Shown in pieces: positions 14,421 through 22,748 of a DNA stretch of 64,000 bases. The notes below the pieces were generated by a model. That model searched no databases, was not told the DNA's origin, and worked only from the letters and a program-made list of their open reading frames with translations. Origin of the DNA: Symsagittifera roscoffensis (Eukaryota; Xenacoelomorpha; Acoela; Convolutidae); NCBI RefSeq assembly GCF_963678635.1, contig NC_087067.1, positions 58,365,487-58,429,486 on the forward strand, in the 5' to 3' direction. Made by a program: the position numbers and the translations under genes. How positions within the stretch are numbered: position 1 is the stretch's first letter; every line of letters begins with the position of its first letter.

Positions 14421-14426
14421 TTTATT
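14421..14426 (-). promoter_or_regulatory. AATAAA polyadenylation signal in the 3' LTR
   Basis: On the minus strand this reads AATAAA within GCCGCAATAAACCAG, roughly mid-LTR. That is a plausible position for 3'-end formation of the genomic RNA. The same signal lies at 32864-32869 in the 5' LTR. A role is inferred from motif and position only. Confidence 0.5.
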
Positions 14427-14487
14427 GCGGCTGCTGAAGTGCTCGGGAGAGTCCAACTAATTTCTAAGTTAAATTCAAATCTCTCTG

Positions 14488-14515
14488 GTGCTGAAATTAC
14501 AAGTAACTTCAGCAC
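14488..14515. promoter_or_regulatory. 28-bp near-perfect palindrome in the LTR
   Basis: GTGCTGAA and TTCAGCAC flank an inner TTAC/GTAA pair, with one mismatched pair. The second copy is at 32931-32958. It could be a dimeric transcription factor site in U3 or an RNA hairpin, depending on the transcription start, which I cannot place. Confidence 0.5.
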
Positions 14516-14630
14516 TTACAAATAAGTGGGTTGTTAGTTAGATGGATCATGATTGGTTAATATTAAATACTTTACATTGGTAAAACATTTAATTTATCCA
14601 ATCATAAAATATAGTTTAGATCAGGTTCCA

Positions 14631-14643
14631 CCCATCCGGGTTT
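14631..14643 (-). promoter_or_regulatory. Possible polypurine tract next to the 3' LTR
   Basis: On the minus strand the bases just before the 3' LTR read AACCCGGATGGG. The terminal GGATGGG is a short purine run at the place where a plus-strand primer is expected. It is short and interrupted for a polypurine tract, so this rests mainly on position. Confidence 0.4.
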
Positions 14644-16194
14644 TACAGTGTTTTTTAGAACAGTTCTTCTGTAGTTCAAGGATGGATGATGGACGTTGGT
14701 ATTTGGCGAACATCACAATTTTCTTTCGCTTCTCCTTGTGACAACGACTGAGTCTTTGCAACAAAACCAATTCTGATTTCAGAATGGTTGGCTATGTCAG
14801 GTTTTTCTGTTCTTCAGGGAGAACTTCCTTTGTATCTGATCTAGCTTGGGAATGGCGTGGAGATTGTGCGTGGAGGGGATGCCTGATTACTCGGATCTGT
14901 ACGTATACTTGAACATCGAGGTGGTCATTGGTCTAGTTCAATGAAGTCCTTTTCTGCGAAGTCAAGTCGTACTCTAAATCCTTTGAGTTGTGATTGTGAG
15001 TGGCATATCGATTGTAGTTGGTCATTCTCTCTCGAGTGTAGTGAGGTCGTCTTGTCTTTTGATGTTCGTCCTTGGTGTTGTATTCTGATCTATATATTGC
15101 ATCATGTGATTTTACATTTTATAAAACTTTTATTAGTTTAATATTTTTTAATCATGATTTTAGTTAGTTGTTTTCACAAAAGCTTTTTGTTTTAGTTCGG
15201 TTATTTTGAAGAGTTACTCACCCTTGAGTAGCTCTTATTAAAAATAAAGGTGTGGTCACAAAGCGTGGATGTAGCACGGTGGGTTAGGCCGGCTATAGAG
15301 CATGCTCAGGACGTCCTTTCCTGGTGGGTTAGGCCAGGTGTGGGAGTATGATTTCATGCGGTTTTTGTGAGGGGTCCTGTTATGTGACAACGTTTTATGT
15401 TGGGTTTGTTGTGGTTTTACTTATGTTTCTTTGGTTGTGTCCTTTTTTCAAAAATCAAATTGTTTGTGGTATGGGTTTGTCTTTCGACTTTTTTGTGTTT
15501 TATTATTTCTTTCTAAGACTTTATAATAGTCTTCAAAAGAATAAATTATCCAGTTTTAAACTGGGTTAATCCGGTTTGGGTACCGTTGGTTTCCTTTTCT
15601 TAGTCATGCTGTTATTCTATGATTTGTGGTATTTAGTAAGCTGCGTTGGTTAGTTTTGTTTAGTATATGATTCCTCTCCAACCGGGTTAAAGGAAAGTTT
15701 GAAACTTGTTATCGTGTGTTAGAGTTATTGAGTGTGAAAACTTGAAACTGAAATTCATTATTTTAAACAATTCTTCGTGGGCGAGCTGTGCGAGTATGGA
15801 TAGAATTTCTGTGCGAGTGAATGAAAATATCAAAAGGTTAGTACTGCAATTGCATTTTATTAATTTACTGCATAGAATTTGGAAATTTACTGCTAGTAAT
15901 GGGGGAATTTTAAGATACAAATTTTCATCATATGTAGATTTACTGCTTTTGGGGGAAAATTTTATAAATTAATTTACTGCATTGGTATTGAATTTATAAA
16001 TTTATATGTGTAAGAGATTAATAGAATTTTGGAAATTTGTTTGATGAAATTTGCGATTTTTATTTGTCTTTTGTGGTTTTTGTAGGTGATCGTCGGATGA
16101 AGGCTAAAAATCTAAAGAAAACATGAATAAAGAATGGTGAGTTTTTTCAATATTTTAATTAGTTAGTAATATTCATTTAATTCATACTTACCTG
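14631..16194 (-). other. 3' untranslated region of the retroelement
   Basis: About 1.56 kb lies between the stop of the 597-aa frame and the 3' LTR. I see no convincing gene; the small open frames on either strand look random. Structures include a 10/11-bp hairpin at 15209-15236 (AAGAGTTACTC/GAGTAGCTCTT), a perfect 7-bp stem at 15550-15564 (CCAGTTT/AAACTGG), and a duplicated GGTGGGTTAGGCC at 15278-15290 and 15323-15335. It could hold RNA export or stability elements, but nothing shown here proves that. Confidence 0.6.
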
Positions 16195-17988
16195 TTAGTC
16201 GTCGGGGAAAAAACCGTGGGGGAAGATGTCGTGAATTAGTTCTGAAGTTGTGAGTAGTTTAGCTAATATGCGGATGATATTTTTAGTTTGAAGTAGTGGC
16301 CAAAGCAATTGAAGTGCCTTAATAGTGGTTAGTTCTTCAGTGCCTACTGCAAACTCATAAGGTGTGTTTTGGATTAAGTTATATAACTTGTGGTTAAATT
16401 TAGTGTTGTGGATGAATTCTAAAATGGGGATTTCTATAGGCTGTACAAACTCGTGCGGGATAAGGAAGGGTCGGGATTCTTCTGCGTTGAAGGTCTTGGT
16501 GATGGGGCAGAAAATATACATTTGGGTTATGGGGTCATAATTACGAAGAATACCATGAAGGTTAGTGTCTTTAATACAATATGTGAAATTTAGGAAATAT
16601 GGTGAAGTGTATTTTGAATTGATGAATTGGAAACGATGGTGTGGTTGTCTAGAGGGTGTGTGGAGGTCAAAGTGATTTTGGATGAAACGATAGTAACTGT
16701 ATGTATGTGTTTGTTTAGTTCGCAACATAATATCGTGTGAGCAGTGTAAATCTCTTTCGTGTGGTGCAAGGAAATGAAAGGTTAGTGAGAAGATTTGGAA
16801 GCGTTCTTTAAAACTTTCGTATGCTTGTGTGCTTGTTAGTGCTTCTGAAATAATGTGATCAAACTTTCGGTCAAAGATGTTTAGTGTAAATACATATGGT
16901 GTCTTGATGAAAAATTTCTCGGTGATTTGTGGGTTAGCGAAGCGATCGTCGTCTAAGAATTGATCTTGGTTAGCTCTGATGATGTTGTGATCGTAGTATT
17001 CTAGTGTATATTCATTAGCTCTAGGTGCAGTGTGTATTTTTAGTGATTTTTTATATCCTACGTAAGTAAATTGTCTAGCGGTGAGTGGTGTAGTTAGTCG
17101 ATATAGCATGTCTTTGTTTCGGTCTATATCGATGGATGTGTTGGTTAAAGGTAAGCAAAGAGGGTTAGTGAAATGATAGTATGAGGTCCAAGAGAGAGTG
17201 GGCATTAAAACGTATTCGTCTACAAAGTTGCGTGTTTCGTTAGCGTCATGAGGGGTGTTTAAGGTGTATTGTGGAAATGAGGGTAAAGTGATAGCTAAAA
17301 ATTCTCTAGTGTTAGTATGCTGGGGGTGGTTGATGTATTCACGGGCTGTTCCTGGTTTTGCTGGGAAAGGATGGTTGGGGAACTTTCTTTTAAAAGTGCG
17401 GTAAGCTCTATTAGTGTTGAGTGAGGATTCAGTTGATGTGGATGATGGTGCTAATGATTCAGTATAATTTGAAGAGGGTGTAGGGGGATTGGATGAATTT
17501 GTAGTGGAGGAGATTTGGTTTATGGTCGGGGTGTTAAGGTGGTAGGGTTGTTGTTGGAGGGTAATAAAATTGTCTAGCTCTGGGGAGATTCGGGGGGTAT
17601 CTGGAGATGATTGGTCAGAGTGGTATGAGGAGTAGGTTGGGGTAACTTGGGAAGCATAAGAGGGTGTAGGAGTGATGGGGTCAGGGTTATTTGACAATAT
17701 GGGTTGAAAGGGAGGTTGAGAAAAATGAGAAGGGTTATGGAAATTATTGGATGGAGATGGTTCTGAGTCGGCAAATTCATCGGGGGTTTCAATATTCGGG
17801 TTATTTAGCTGTGAAATGGAGTATAAAACTGAAACTTGTGAGTTAGTGTCGGAATTCATGCCTGATGTTACATTGCTAGATGGAAAATCGGGTGGCGGAA
17901 AAGCAAAAAGTGGGATTATTGGGATTGAAGAGGTAAGGTTGGTTGGATGGGAATTTGATCGATGGAGTGATCCAAGTTGGCGGCTCAT
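16195..17988 (-). CDS. Orphan 597-aa protein, last gene of the retroelement
   Basis: The frame is open for 597 codons. Its ATG overlaps the stop of the envelope-like gene in an ATGA (17985-17988), suggesting coupled re-initiation or an independent spliced message. The first ~200 residues are rich in Pro, Ser, Thr and Asn and look disordered. From about residue 200 the sequence is more ordered in appearance, rich in aromatic residues and His, and ends GFFPDD. There is no signal peptide, no clear membrane segment and no motif I recognise. The proline-rich head resembles in composition the methionine-less frame at 20591-21727, but I cannot show homology. It may be a late structural or accessory protein. 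I do not assign a function. Confidence 0.8.
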   Translation of the reverse strand: MSRQLGSLHRSNSHPTNLTSSIPIIPLFAFPPPDFPSSNVTSGMNSDTNSQVSVLYSISQLNNPNIETPDEFADSEPSPSNNFHNPSHFSQPPFQPILSNNPDPITPTPSYASQVTPTYSSYHSDQSSPDTPRISPELDNFITLQQQPYHLNTPTINQISSTTNSSNPPTPSSNYTESLAPSSTSTESSLNTNRAYRTFKRKFPNHPFPAKPGTAREYINHPQHTNTREFLAITLPSFPQYTLNTPHDANETRNFVDEYVLMPTLSWTSYYHFTNPLCLPLTNTSIDIDRNKDMLYRLTTPLTARQFTYVGYKKSLKIHTAPRANEYTLEYYDHNIIRANQDQFLDDDRFANPQITEKFFIKTPYVFTLNIFDRKFDHIISEALTSTQAYESFKERFQIFSLTFHFLAPHERDLHCSHDIMLRTKQTHTYSYYRFIQNHFDLHTPSRQPHHRFQFINSKYTSPYFLNFTYCIKDTNLHGILRNYDPITQMYIFCPITKTFNAEESRPFLIPHEFVQPIEIPILEFIHNTKFNHKLYNLIQNTPYEFAVGTEELTTIKALQLLWPLLQTKNIIRILAKLLTTSELIHDIFPHGFFPDD

Positions 17989-20603
17989 CGTGGGCTAAAA
18001 AAATTATTATTTTGAGATTGAAAAGCGGTGGTATGGGGCTGTTCAATAATTTGTTCATAAGTATTATCATCTTGTGGTGGATGTGTCATTATATGTTGGA
18101 CGGGACTTTGTGATGTGGTGAGTCGAAAATTTGGATTATGTGTGATTGCTAAATTTCTAAAATTTCGCGGGGCTAGGGATAGTGGATGGTTATTTGGTAG
18201 GGGTGGTAATTGTGGTGCCGTTGGCTGTGTGTCTACATTGTTATGTTCTTCGTCGTATGTATTTTGTCGTGTTGTTATTTTTGTGTTATATTCTTTTATT
18301 TGTGCGTCTAAAAGAATTTTGTTTATAGATGTGGAAAAGATTCCAAAAAATCCTGCAAAGAGTATGCGTGCTACGCTTGCTTGTCTGTTTACTTGTGTGT
18401 GTATAGCACATGTATTGTAGATTCCTTTTAAGAGTGAGAAAAGAAATCCAATAAAGTTAAACATTGCGTATAAAATAGTCAATTTTTCTAAGATGTAGTA
18501 GGGCCATCCTAGAAAATCTAGGATCTCATTTTTGAGTGTAACAAAGCTAAAAATGTTAATTGGTGATATATCTTGGGGACGGTATTTTTCGCCGTTTAGA
18601 TATATATAATCTTTAATGTCTTTAAAATATCCGCTATAGTCTTGTGTGTAGATATCGGCAAATCCTGCGGTTTCTGCAAGTTTGCGTAAGTTTTGGTCAA
18701 TTGATTGTCTTTGTATAGTGTCCATTTGTGTTAGTAACTCTTGGAATTGTTGTGTTCTAATGTGATGTTGAATATCTGATTTTGAATAGATTCCTATTGA
18801 TTGTAAGTCTATATTTGGGTTTCGAGCGATAGCGCGAATGCTTTCTGGTGAAAATTTTTTGAGTGATTGCATTAATGTGGGGTATGGAGTGAGAAGATAA
18901 TATTTATTTTCATCAGGGTTTAGTTGTACTACATTGTGGCTATTTTCTGATCCACATGGGACTGCGGTATCCCAGAAATAGGTTCTTCGTGAAAGTGTAT
19001 CCACGAAATGTACTTTATTCTTATAAAAGATAGGGATTCTTTTATAACATCGTTTATCTTCAAAAACGTATAGTGGTGATACTTTTTTAGTACAAGTATA
19101 AAACCATAAGATGTTTCCTTCATAGTCTAAAAAATTTGATCTATTTCCTGATAATAAATATCCTGCGTAGGGTATTTTTAATACTGCTAGTGCAAGTGAT
19201 TGTAATATTTGTGTTCGTTCTAATTCGCATAGTTGATGTAGTGTTTCTAATTCGGAGAGTGACATTTCTTGAAAAATGCGGCTAATTGTATAGTCTAGTT
19301 TCATATCCAAATGAATATCATAGTGGATATTACCAAAATATGTGGTATTCATTAGTGATAATTCTTGTAAGCGTGTGCTTCTGGTGTCATAAGGTTTTAG
19401 ATGTCCACCAGGTTGTCCGTTGCTTTTTTCAAAATTAACTGGTATATAGGATGTTCCTTCGTTTAGAGGATGACCTGTGGCATATGGGTCGATTTTTACT
19501 TTTCCAGTGGTCATGTCGAATCCTTTTTCATATTCAACTAAAATTTCAGAGTATTGTGTTCTGTGAAGTGGATTTCTGTATTTACATGCAAGTTCTGTTT
19601 CTTGATATATTTGAAAACGTGTCAATTTATTTTCTATGTTATCTATGTTTCTAAAATCGGAACTTAGTTTTCGTGATGGATGGACTTGTTCGTAAGGAAT
19701 TGATTGTATGAAATATTTTTCGTGAAATTTTATCATACGAGCGTGTATTTTTGCTACTTGAAATGTTGTACATGTGTCTTCGGGGAACCAAACAATTGTT
19801 GCTTGTGTTCTTGTTGTAGGGTCGCAATATCCTTGATCGTTTTTACAAGGTAGTCGGATTCCTTGATAGATCATTGTATTATCAGATAAATCTCGTGTGA
19901 GTTGTATTTTTTCGAGTTGTATTTTCCAATCGAAAAACATTATTTCTTGGTATCCTTTATTTTTTGTGTCTGCTTTGCAGTTTGATGGGTTATTTATACC
20001 AATGTGTGGTATCCAGTGTTTATCATGTAGGTCATATGTTAATCGTCCGTGTGCGCCGTTATACGGGTATTTTTCGTCTAGTTTTATATGTCCTTGGTGT
20101 CTTTCAAGTTGTGATTGATGTACAGAGTCTGAAAAAACTTGAAAATTAACTAATTTTCTTTGGGAATTTTTATTTTGTGTGATGTTTAGTCTAAGTAATT
20201 CATTTTTACAATCGTCGGGATTGAGATGTAAAAGACGTTCTATATTACTTTGATAGAATGATTCATGGTCAAGTCGGTTTTTGTTTCCGTTCGAGACTTG
20301 TGAACAATGTACTTTCTTTTCGGAAAATGTTGCTGTGAATTTATAACCTGTAACTGTTGTAGCTCGGGCTTTTGAGTAGAGTGTTGCTATTATATCTGTG
20401 GTTTCTATAGCTTGTGGTTCTGTTTCACATTGTGATACTTGATTGATTGCATATTTATGTAGTGTTTTTTGTTCATTTTCTTCGCAATCGTAATGTGTTA
20501 CTAATAAATCTTGTGGTCCTGTACGAGGGGAAGGGTTTATATTTTGATTTGAGGTTATTAAGAAAAGGTTTTGGAGAAAAATTAATAATTTTAGAATATA
20601 CAT
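17985..20603 (-). CDS. Envelope-like membrane glycoprotein, 872 aa
   Basis: The protein begins with a hydrophobic signal-like segment (about residues 1-20, MYILKLLIFLQNLFLITS). A long cysteine-containing ectodomain follows with several N-glycosylation sequons. A hydrophobic stretch at about 704-731 is a likely transmembrane anchor and a second one lies at about 745-757. The tail to 872 is polar and rich in Pro, Gln and Asn. This plan and the position after pol fit an Env, which would sit in the host membrane and mediate particle attachment and fusion. I could not assign it to a fusion-protein class; the early YDCEEN motif and spaced cysteines recall glycoproteins of other invertebrate retroelements, which is only an impression. 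The start ATG lies 13 nt inside the preceding frame. Confidence 0.78.
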   Translation of the reverse strand: MYILKLLIFLQNLFLITSNQNINPSPRTGPQDLLVTHYDCEENEQKTLHKYAINQVSQCETEPQAIETTDIIATLYSKARATTVTGYKFTATFSEKKVHCSQVSNGNKNRLDHESFYQSNIERLLHLNPDDCKNELLRLNITQNKNSQRKLVNFQVFSDSVHQSQLERHQGHIKLDEKYPYNGAHGRLTYDLHDKHWIPHIGINNPSNCKADTKNKGYQEIMFFDWKIQLEKIQLTRDLSDNTMIYQGIRLPCKNDQGYCDPTTRTQATIVWFPEDTCTTFQVAKIHARMIKFHEKYFIQSIPYEQVHPSRKLSSDFRNIDNIENKLTRFQIYQETELACKYRNPLHRTQYSEILVEYEKGFDMTTGKVKIDPYATGHPLNEGTSYIPVNFEKSNGQPGGHLKPYDTRSTRLQELSLMNTTYFGNIHYDIHLDMKLDYTISRIFQEMSLSELETLHQLCELERTQILQSLALAVLKIPYAGYLLSGNRSNFLDYEGNILWFYTCTKKVSPLYVFEDKRCYKRIPIFYKNKVHFVDTLSRRTYFWDTAVPCGSENSHNVVQLNPDENKYYLLTPYPTLMQSLKKFSPESIRAIARNPNIDLQSIGIYSKSDIQHHIRTQQFQELLTQMDTIQRQSIDQNLRKLAETAGFADIYTQDYSGYFKDIKDYIYLNGEKYRPQDISPINIFSFVTLKNEILDFLGWPYYILEKLTILYAMFNFIGFLFSLLKGIYNTCAIHTQVNRQASVARILFAGFFGIFSTSINKILLDAQIKEYNTKITTRQNTYDEEHNNVDTQPTAPQLPPLPNNHPLSLAPRNFRNLAITHNPNFRLTTSQSPVQHIMTHPPQDDNTYEQIIEQPHTTAFQSQNNNFFSPR

Positions 20604-21727
20604 GTGTATGATAATCCTGAGTATGGATTATAAAATGTAATGTAACCAATTGTGTTTTTGGTGTATCTGTCGTATTTATATATTACTTCGGTAGTTATAA
20701 ACGGTGGTGGTAGTGATTGAGCTGTTATGTTAGGTGGATTTAATGGGTAGGGATGTTGGGTAATATTATTTAACTTAACTGTGATCTCAAATTTTAATTG
20801 TAAACTGTTTTGTTGGAGTATTTGAATATTGTGATCACGGATATCGTTGTGAATATCTTGGCGATATTGTAATCTATTAAGTGCCCAGTTATGAAGGCGG
20901 TTACTTTCTTGATGTTGTCCAAATAATGGTGGAGGTGCTGTGAATGTATTCCAATCTAATCTTAAAGGAATATTTACTGAAGATTGTTCTCGATATCTGG
21001 CGTCGAGATTATTTAGAAAATTTAAGTTAAAGGGTAGTGGTGAAAATTGACTTGTTGATGGTGTTGATGGTAGTGATAGTGTCTCTGGTAGTGATGAGGA
21101 TGTTGTTGTATCCGTAGAAATATCTATGGGGTCATTGGCTAAATTTGGTTCACCTTGTGTAAATGAATGTGTAGTCCAATATGGTAGTCGTGATGTTAGG
21201 TTTGGGGGGTTAAAAGGGTTTTCTCGTATTTGTTCAGATGTTGGTGTTGAACCTAAGTAGTCTGAAGGTAGACTTGAAGTGCTTCGTTGTGAAAGAAGTG
21301 TAGGGGTTTCTGGTGTGATACCAGTGGTGTTTTCTGGAGTAGTTTGTGTTGGGGATTGAGGTATATCAAAATGAACTCGGGGAGTTTGAAAATTTCTATT
21401 TCGTCGAGGATGTATAATTTGTCTATTTATTTCTGCTGTGTTTTGGTTTTGACTAAGGTTTCGTATTCTACTTAGTTCTTGTGGTAGTGTTGGGTAAAGA
21501 TTATATGTTGGTTCACTTAGGGATGCTTGTCGTTGAACTGGTTCTAGTGGTTCAGATAAACGAGCGTGCCGTTCTTCAAAGGTGTATGGATTGTCTTGAA
21601 AAGAAATTCGTGTAGATGTTTGAGGATTTTGAGTAGTTGAAGGTGGTGTTGGATTATCTTGGGATGATGTCGGTGAAGACTGATTTTGTGACTGTTGGGT
21701 AGCAATTTTTGATGGATTTTTGAATTG
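20591..21727 (-). CDS. 378-codon open frame without any ATG, Pro/Ser/Thr-rich
   Basis: Translating by eye between the stop at 21728-21730 and the TAA at 20591-20593 gives 378 uninterrupted codons and not one methionine. The first ~230 residues are rich in Pro, Ser, Thr, Gln and Asn; the remainder looks more ordered, with Trp/Tyr/Leu positions and the end YTCIF. It starts 5 nt after the stop of the 62-aa gene, in another frame, and runs 13 nt past the start of the envelope-like gene. Such length in an AT-rich sequence is unlikely by chance. Expression must use splicing (AG acceptors such as CCCAACAG near the start are available), a non-AUG start, or recoding. The product may be part of a spliced fusion. 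Function unknown. Confidence 0.65.
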   Translation of the reverse strand, partial: QFKNPSKIATQQSQNQSSPTSSQDNPTPPSTTQNPQTSTRISFQDNPYTFEERHARLSEPLEPVQRQASLSEPTYNLYPTLPQELSRIRNLSQNQNTAEINRQIIHPRRNRNFQTPRVHFDIPQSPTQTTPENTTGITPETPTLLSQRSTSSLPSDYLGSTPTSEQIRENPFNPPNLTSRLPYWTTHSFTQGEPNLANDPIDISTDTTTSSSLPETLSLPSTPSTSQFSPLPFNLNFLNNLDARYREQSSVNIPLRLDWNTFTAPPPLFGQHQESNRLHNWALNRLQYRQDIHNDIRDHNIQILQQNSLQLKFEITVKLNNITQHPYPLNPPNITAQSLPPPFITTEVIYKYDRYTKNTIGYITFYNPYSGLSYTCIF

Positions 21728-21732
21728 TTACT

Positions 21733-21921
21733 TTAGTGAGAAGATTTATGTTTATTATAATATTCTTCTAAAAAAAGAATTAGGAAAATTGTTGCTAGGG
21801 CAAATGTGATGATTGCTTTCTTTATACATTTACATATGGTCAAAATGAGGGATGATAAAAATGTTATAAAGATTACAAACAATAGAAAAATATCAGTTCT
21901 ACTGAAAATTGTTCGTATCAT
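21733..21921 (-). CDS. Small hydrophobic protein, 62 aa
   Basis: The protein has two hydrophobic stretches, about residues 10-30 and 35-52, separated by a short Cys/Lys turn, and a polar tail ending KHKSSH. This is the size and shape of a viroporin-like two-pass membrane peptide, which is an inference. Its ATG overlaps the stop of the 76-aa gene in an ATGA. It could alternatively be an exon feeding another product. Confidence 0.5.
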   Translation of the reverse strand: MIRTIFSRTDIFLLFVIFITFLSSLILTICKCIKKAIITFALATIFLILFLEEYYNKHKSSH

Positions 21922-22148
21922 TTAGACAAGTTGTTAAAATCGTACCTGTGGATATATTCAAGGGTTTTGGAAAGTTGGAGGTATAGTTCAATTATTGTGT
22001 AGAAAATTAAGAAAATATTACAAAAAATTATTATGATTATTAGAAAAGATTCGATGATATCAAAAAGAAAGATTATAAAGACTTGAAGTATTGAAAAAAA
22101 ATGTTTAAAATTGATAAATATTTGAGCGACTGTTTGAGAGAAAAGCAT
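21918..22148 (-). CDS. Small hydrophobic protein, 76 aa
   Basis: Residues ~8-58 are almost continuously hydrophobic (Ile, Phe, Leu) with one polar break, followed by a polar tail ending FNNLSK. The ATG follows directly after an in-frame TAA, so this is the only possible AUG start. It is the first frame after the ~600-bp gap behind Gag-Pol and overlaps the 62-aa gene by 4 nt. AT-rich DNA readily yields Ile/Phe-rich frames; the ATGA coupling to its neighbour is the main reason to believe it. Confidence 0.45.
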   Translation of the reverse strand: MLFSQTVAQIFINFKHFFSILQVFIIFLFDIIESFLIIIIIFCNIFLIFYTIIELYLQLSKTLEYIHRYDFNNLSK

Positions 22149-22748
22149 TTAAGAAATGATCTCTTTGTCGAATATTTTTTGCTGTTTGAGGCGATTTTCT
22201 AGTGTGGTCGAATTATTTATTAGTTTTTTGACAAGTGGGTTGAGTTTCGTAAAAAATTGTTGGGGGCAATTTTCATGGTGACTGGGAGGTCGTCTTTTTC
22301 TTTATTTTTGTTTGTCAAATGATCCGGGGTATGGTGAGATTTTTATACTTTAGGCTAATTAAAATCTTCATTTTGTGACTTTAGGCTAAGTTATCAAATT
22401 TGTTTTGGGGGTATTCGTGGTCTGAGTTGAGGAAATATTGTTGATCTTTGGGTTATTAGATAAGGGAGGGGTACGGTATTATGGTGATATTTATTTTAGC
22501 TGTCAAGTTGGAGTGGTTTGCTTATTTTTGACCTGGAGGTTGTAAAGTTATAGTAAGAGATGTGCCTGAAGTTCTAGATTATTCGTCTAATTGATCTTAG
22601 TTTGAGTTAGAGAAAGTGGCGGATTGGATGAATCCTATTGGTCTATTTTGAACTAGAATTATTGCGTACTTGTGAGCATGTTATTTTGAAAAATGGAAAT
22701 GAAAAATGTTACGGAGGTTTCAAGATTGTGAAGTATAAAATTTTAAAA
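22149..22748 (-). other. Gap between Gag-Pol and the downstream genes
   Basis: About 600 bp holds no open frame that I can support. Its position before the envelope-side genes makes it a natural place for splice acceptors or an internal promoter for subgenomic RNA. I see no decisive motif. Confidence 0.5.

Larger units (their letters stand above)
14223..14630 (-). repeat. 3' LTR of the retroelement
   Basis: The 408-bp repeat reads the same as 32666-33073 at every position I compared. On the plus strand it starts TGAGTTATGACTGGGGCG and ends GATCAGGTTCCA, so in element direction it starts TGG and ends CTCA. Ty3/gypsy LTRs normally carry promoter and polyadenylation signals; the candidates here are listed separately. 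The 25 bp at the element-3' end form a 7-bp inverted repeat (TGAGTTA/TAACTCA) around an 11-nt spacer. Confidence 0.97.

Noticed and set aside
15278-15335. TTAGGC-like words suggesting a telomere
   Set aside because: GGTTAGGCC occurs only twice, 45 bp apart, inside the retroelement; it is a local 13-bp duplication.
15687-15920. 77-codon minus-strand frame in the retroelement 3' region
   Set aside because: An overlapping plus-strand frame of similar length exists, composition is ordinary for AT-rich DNA, and it is far from the linked gene chain. Kept as untranslated region.
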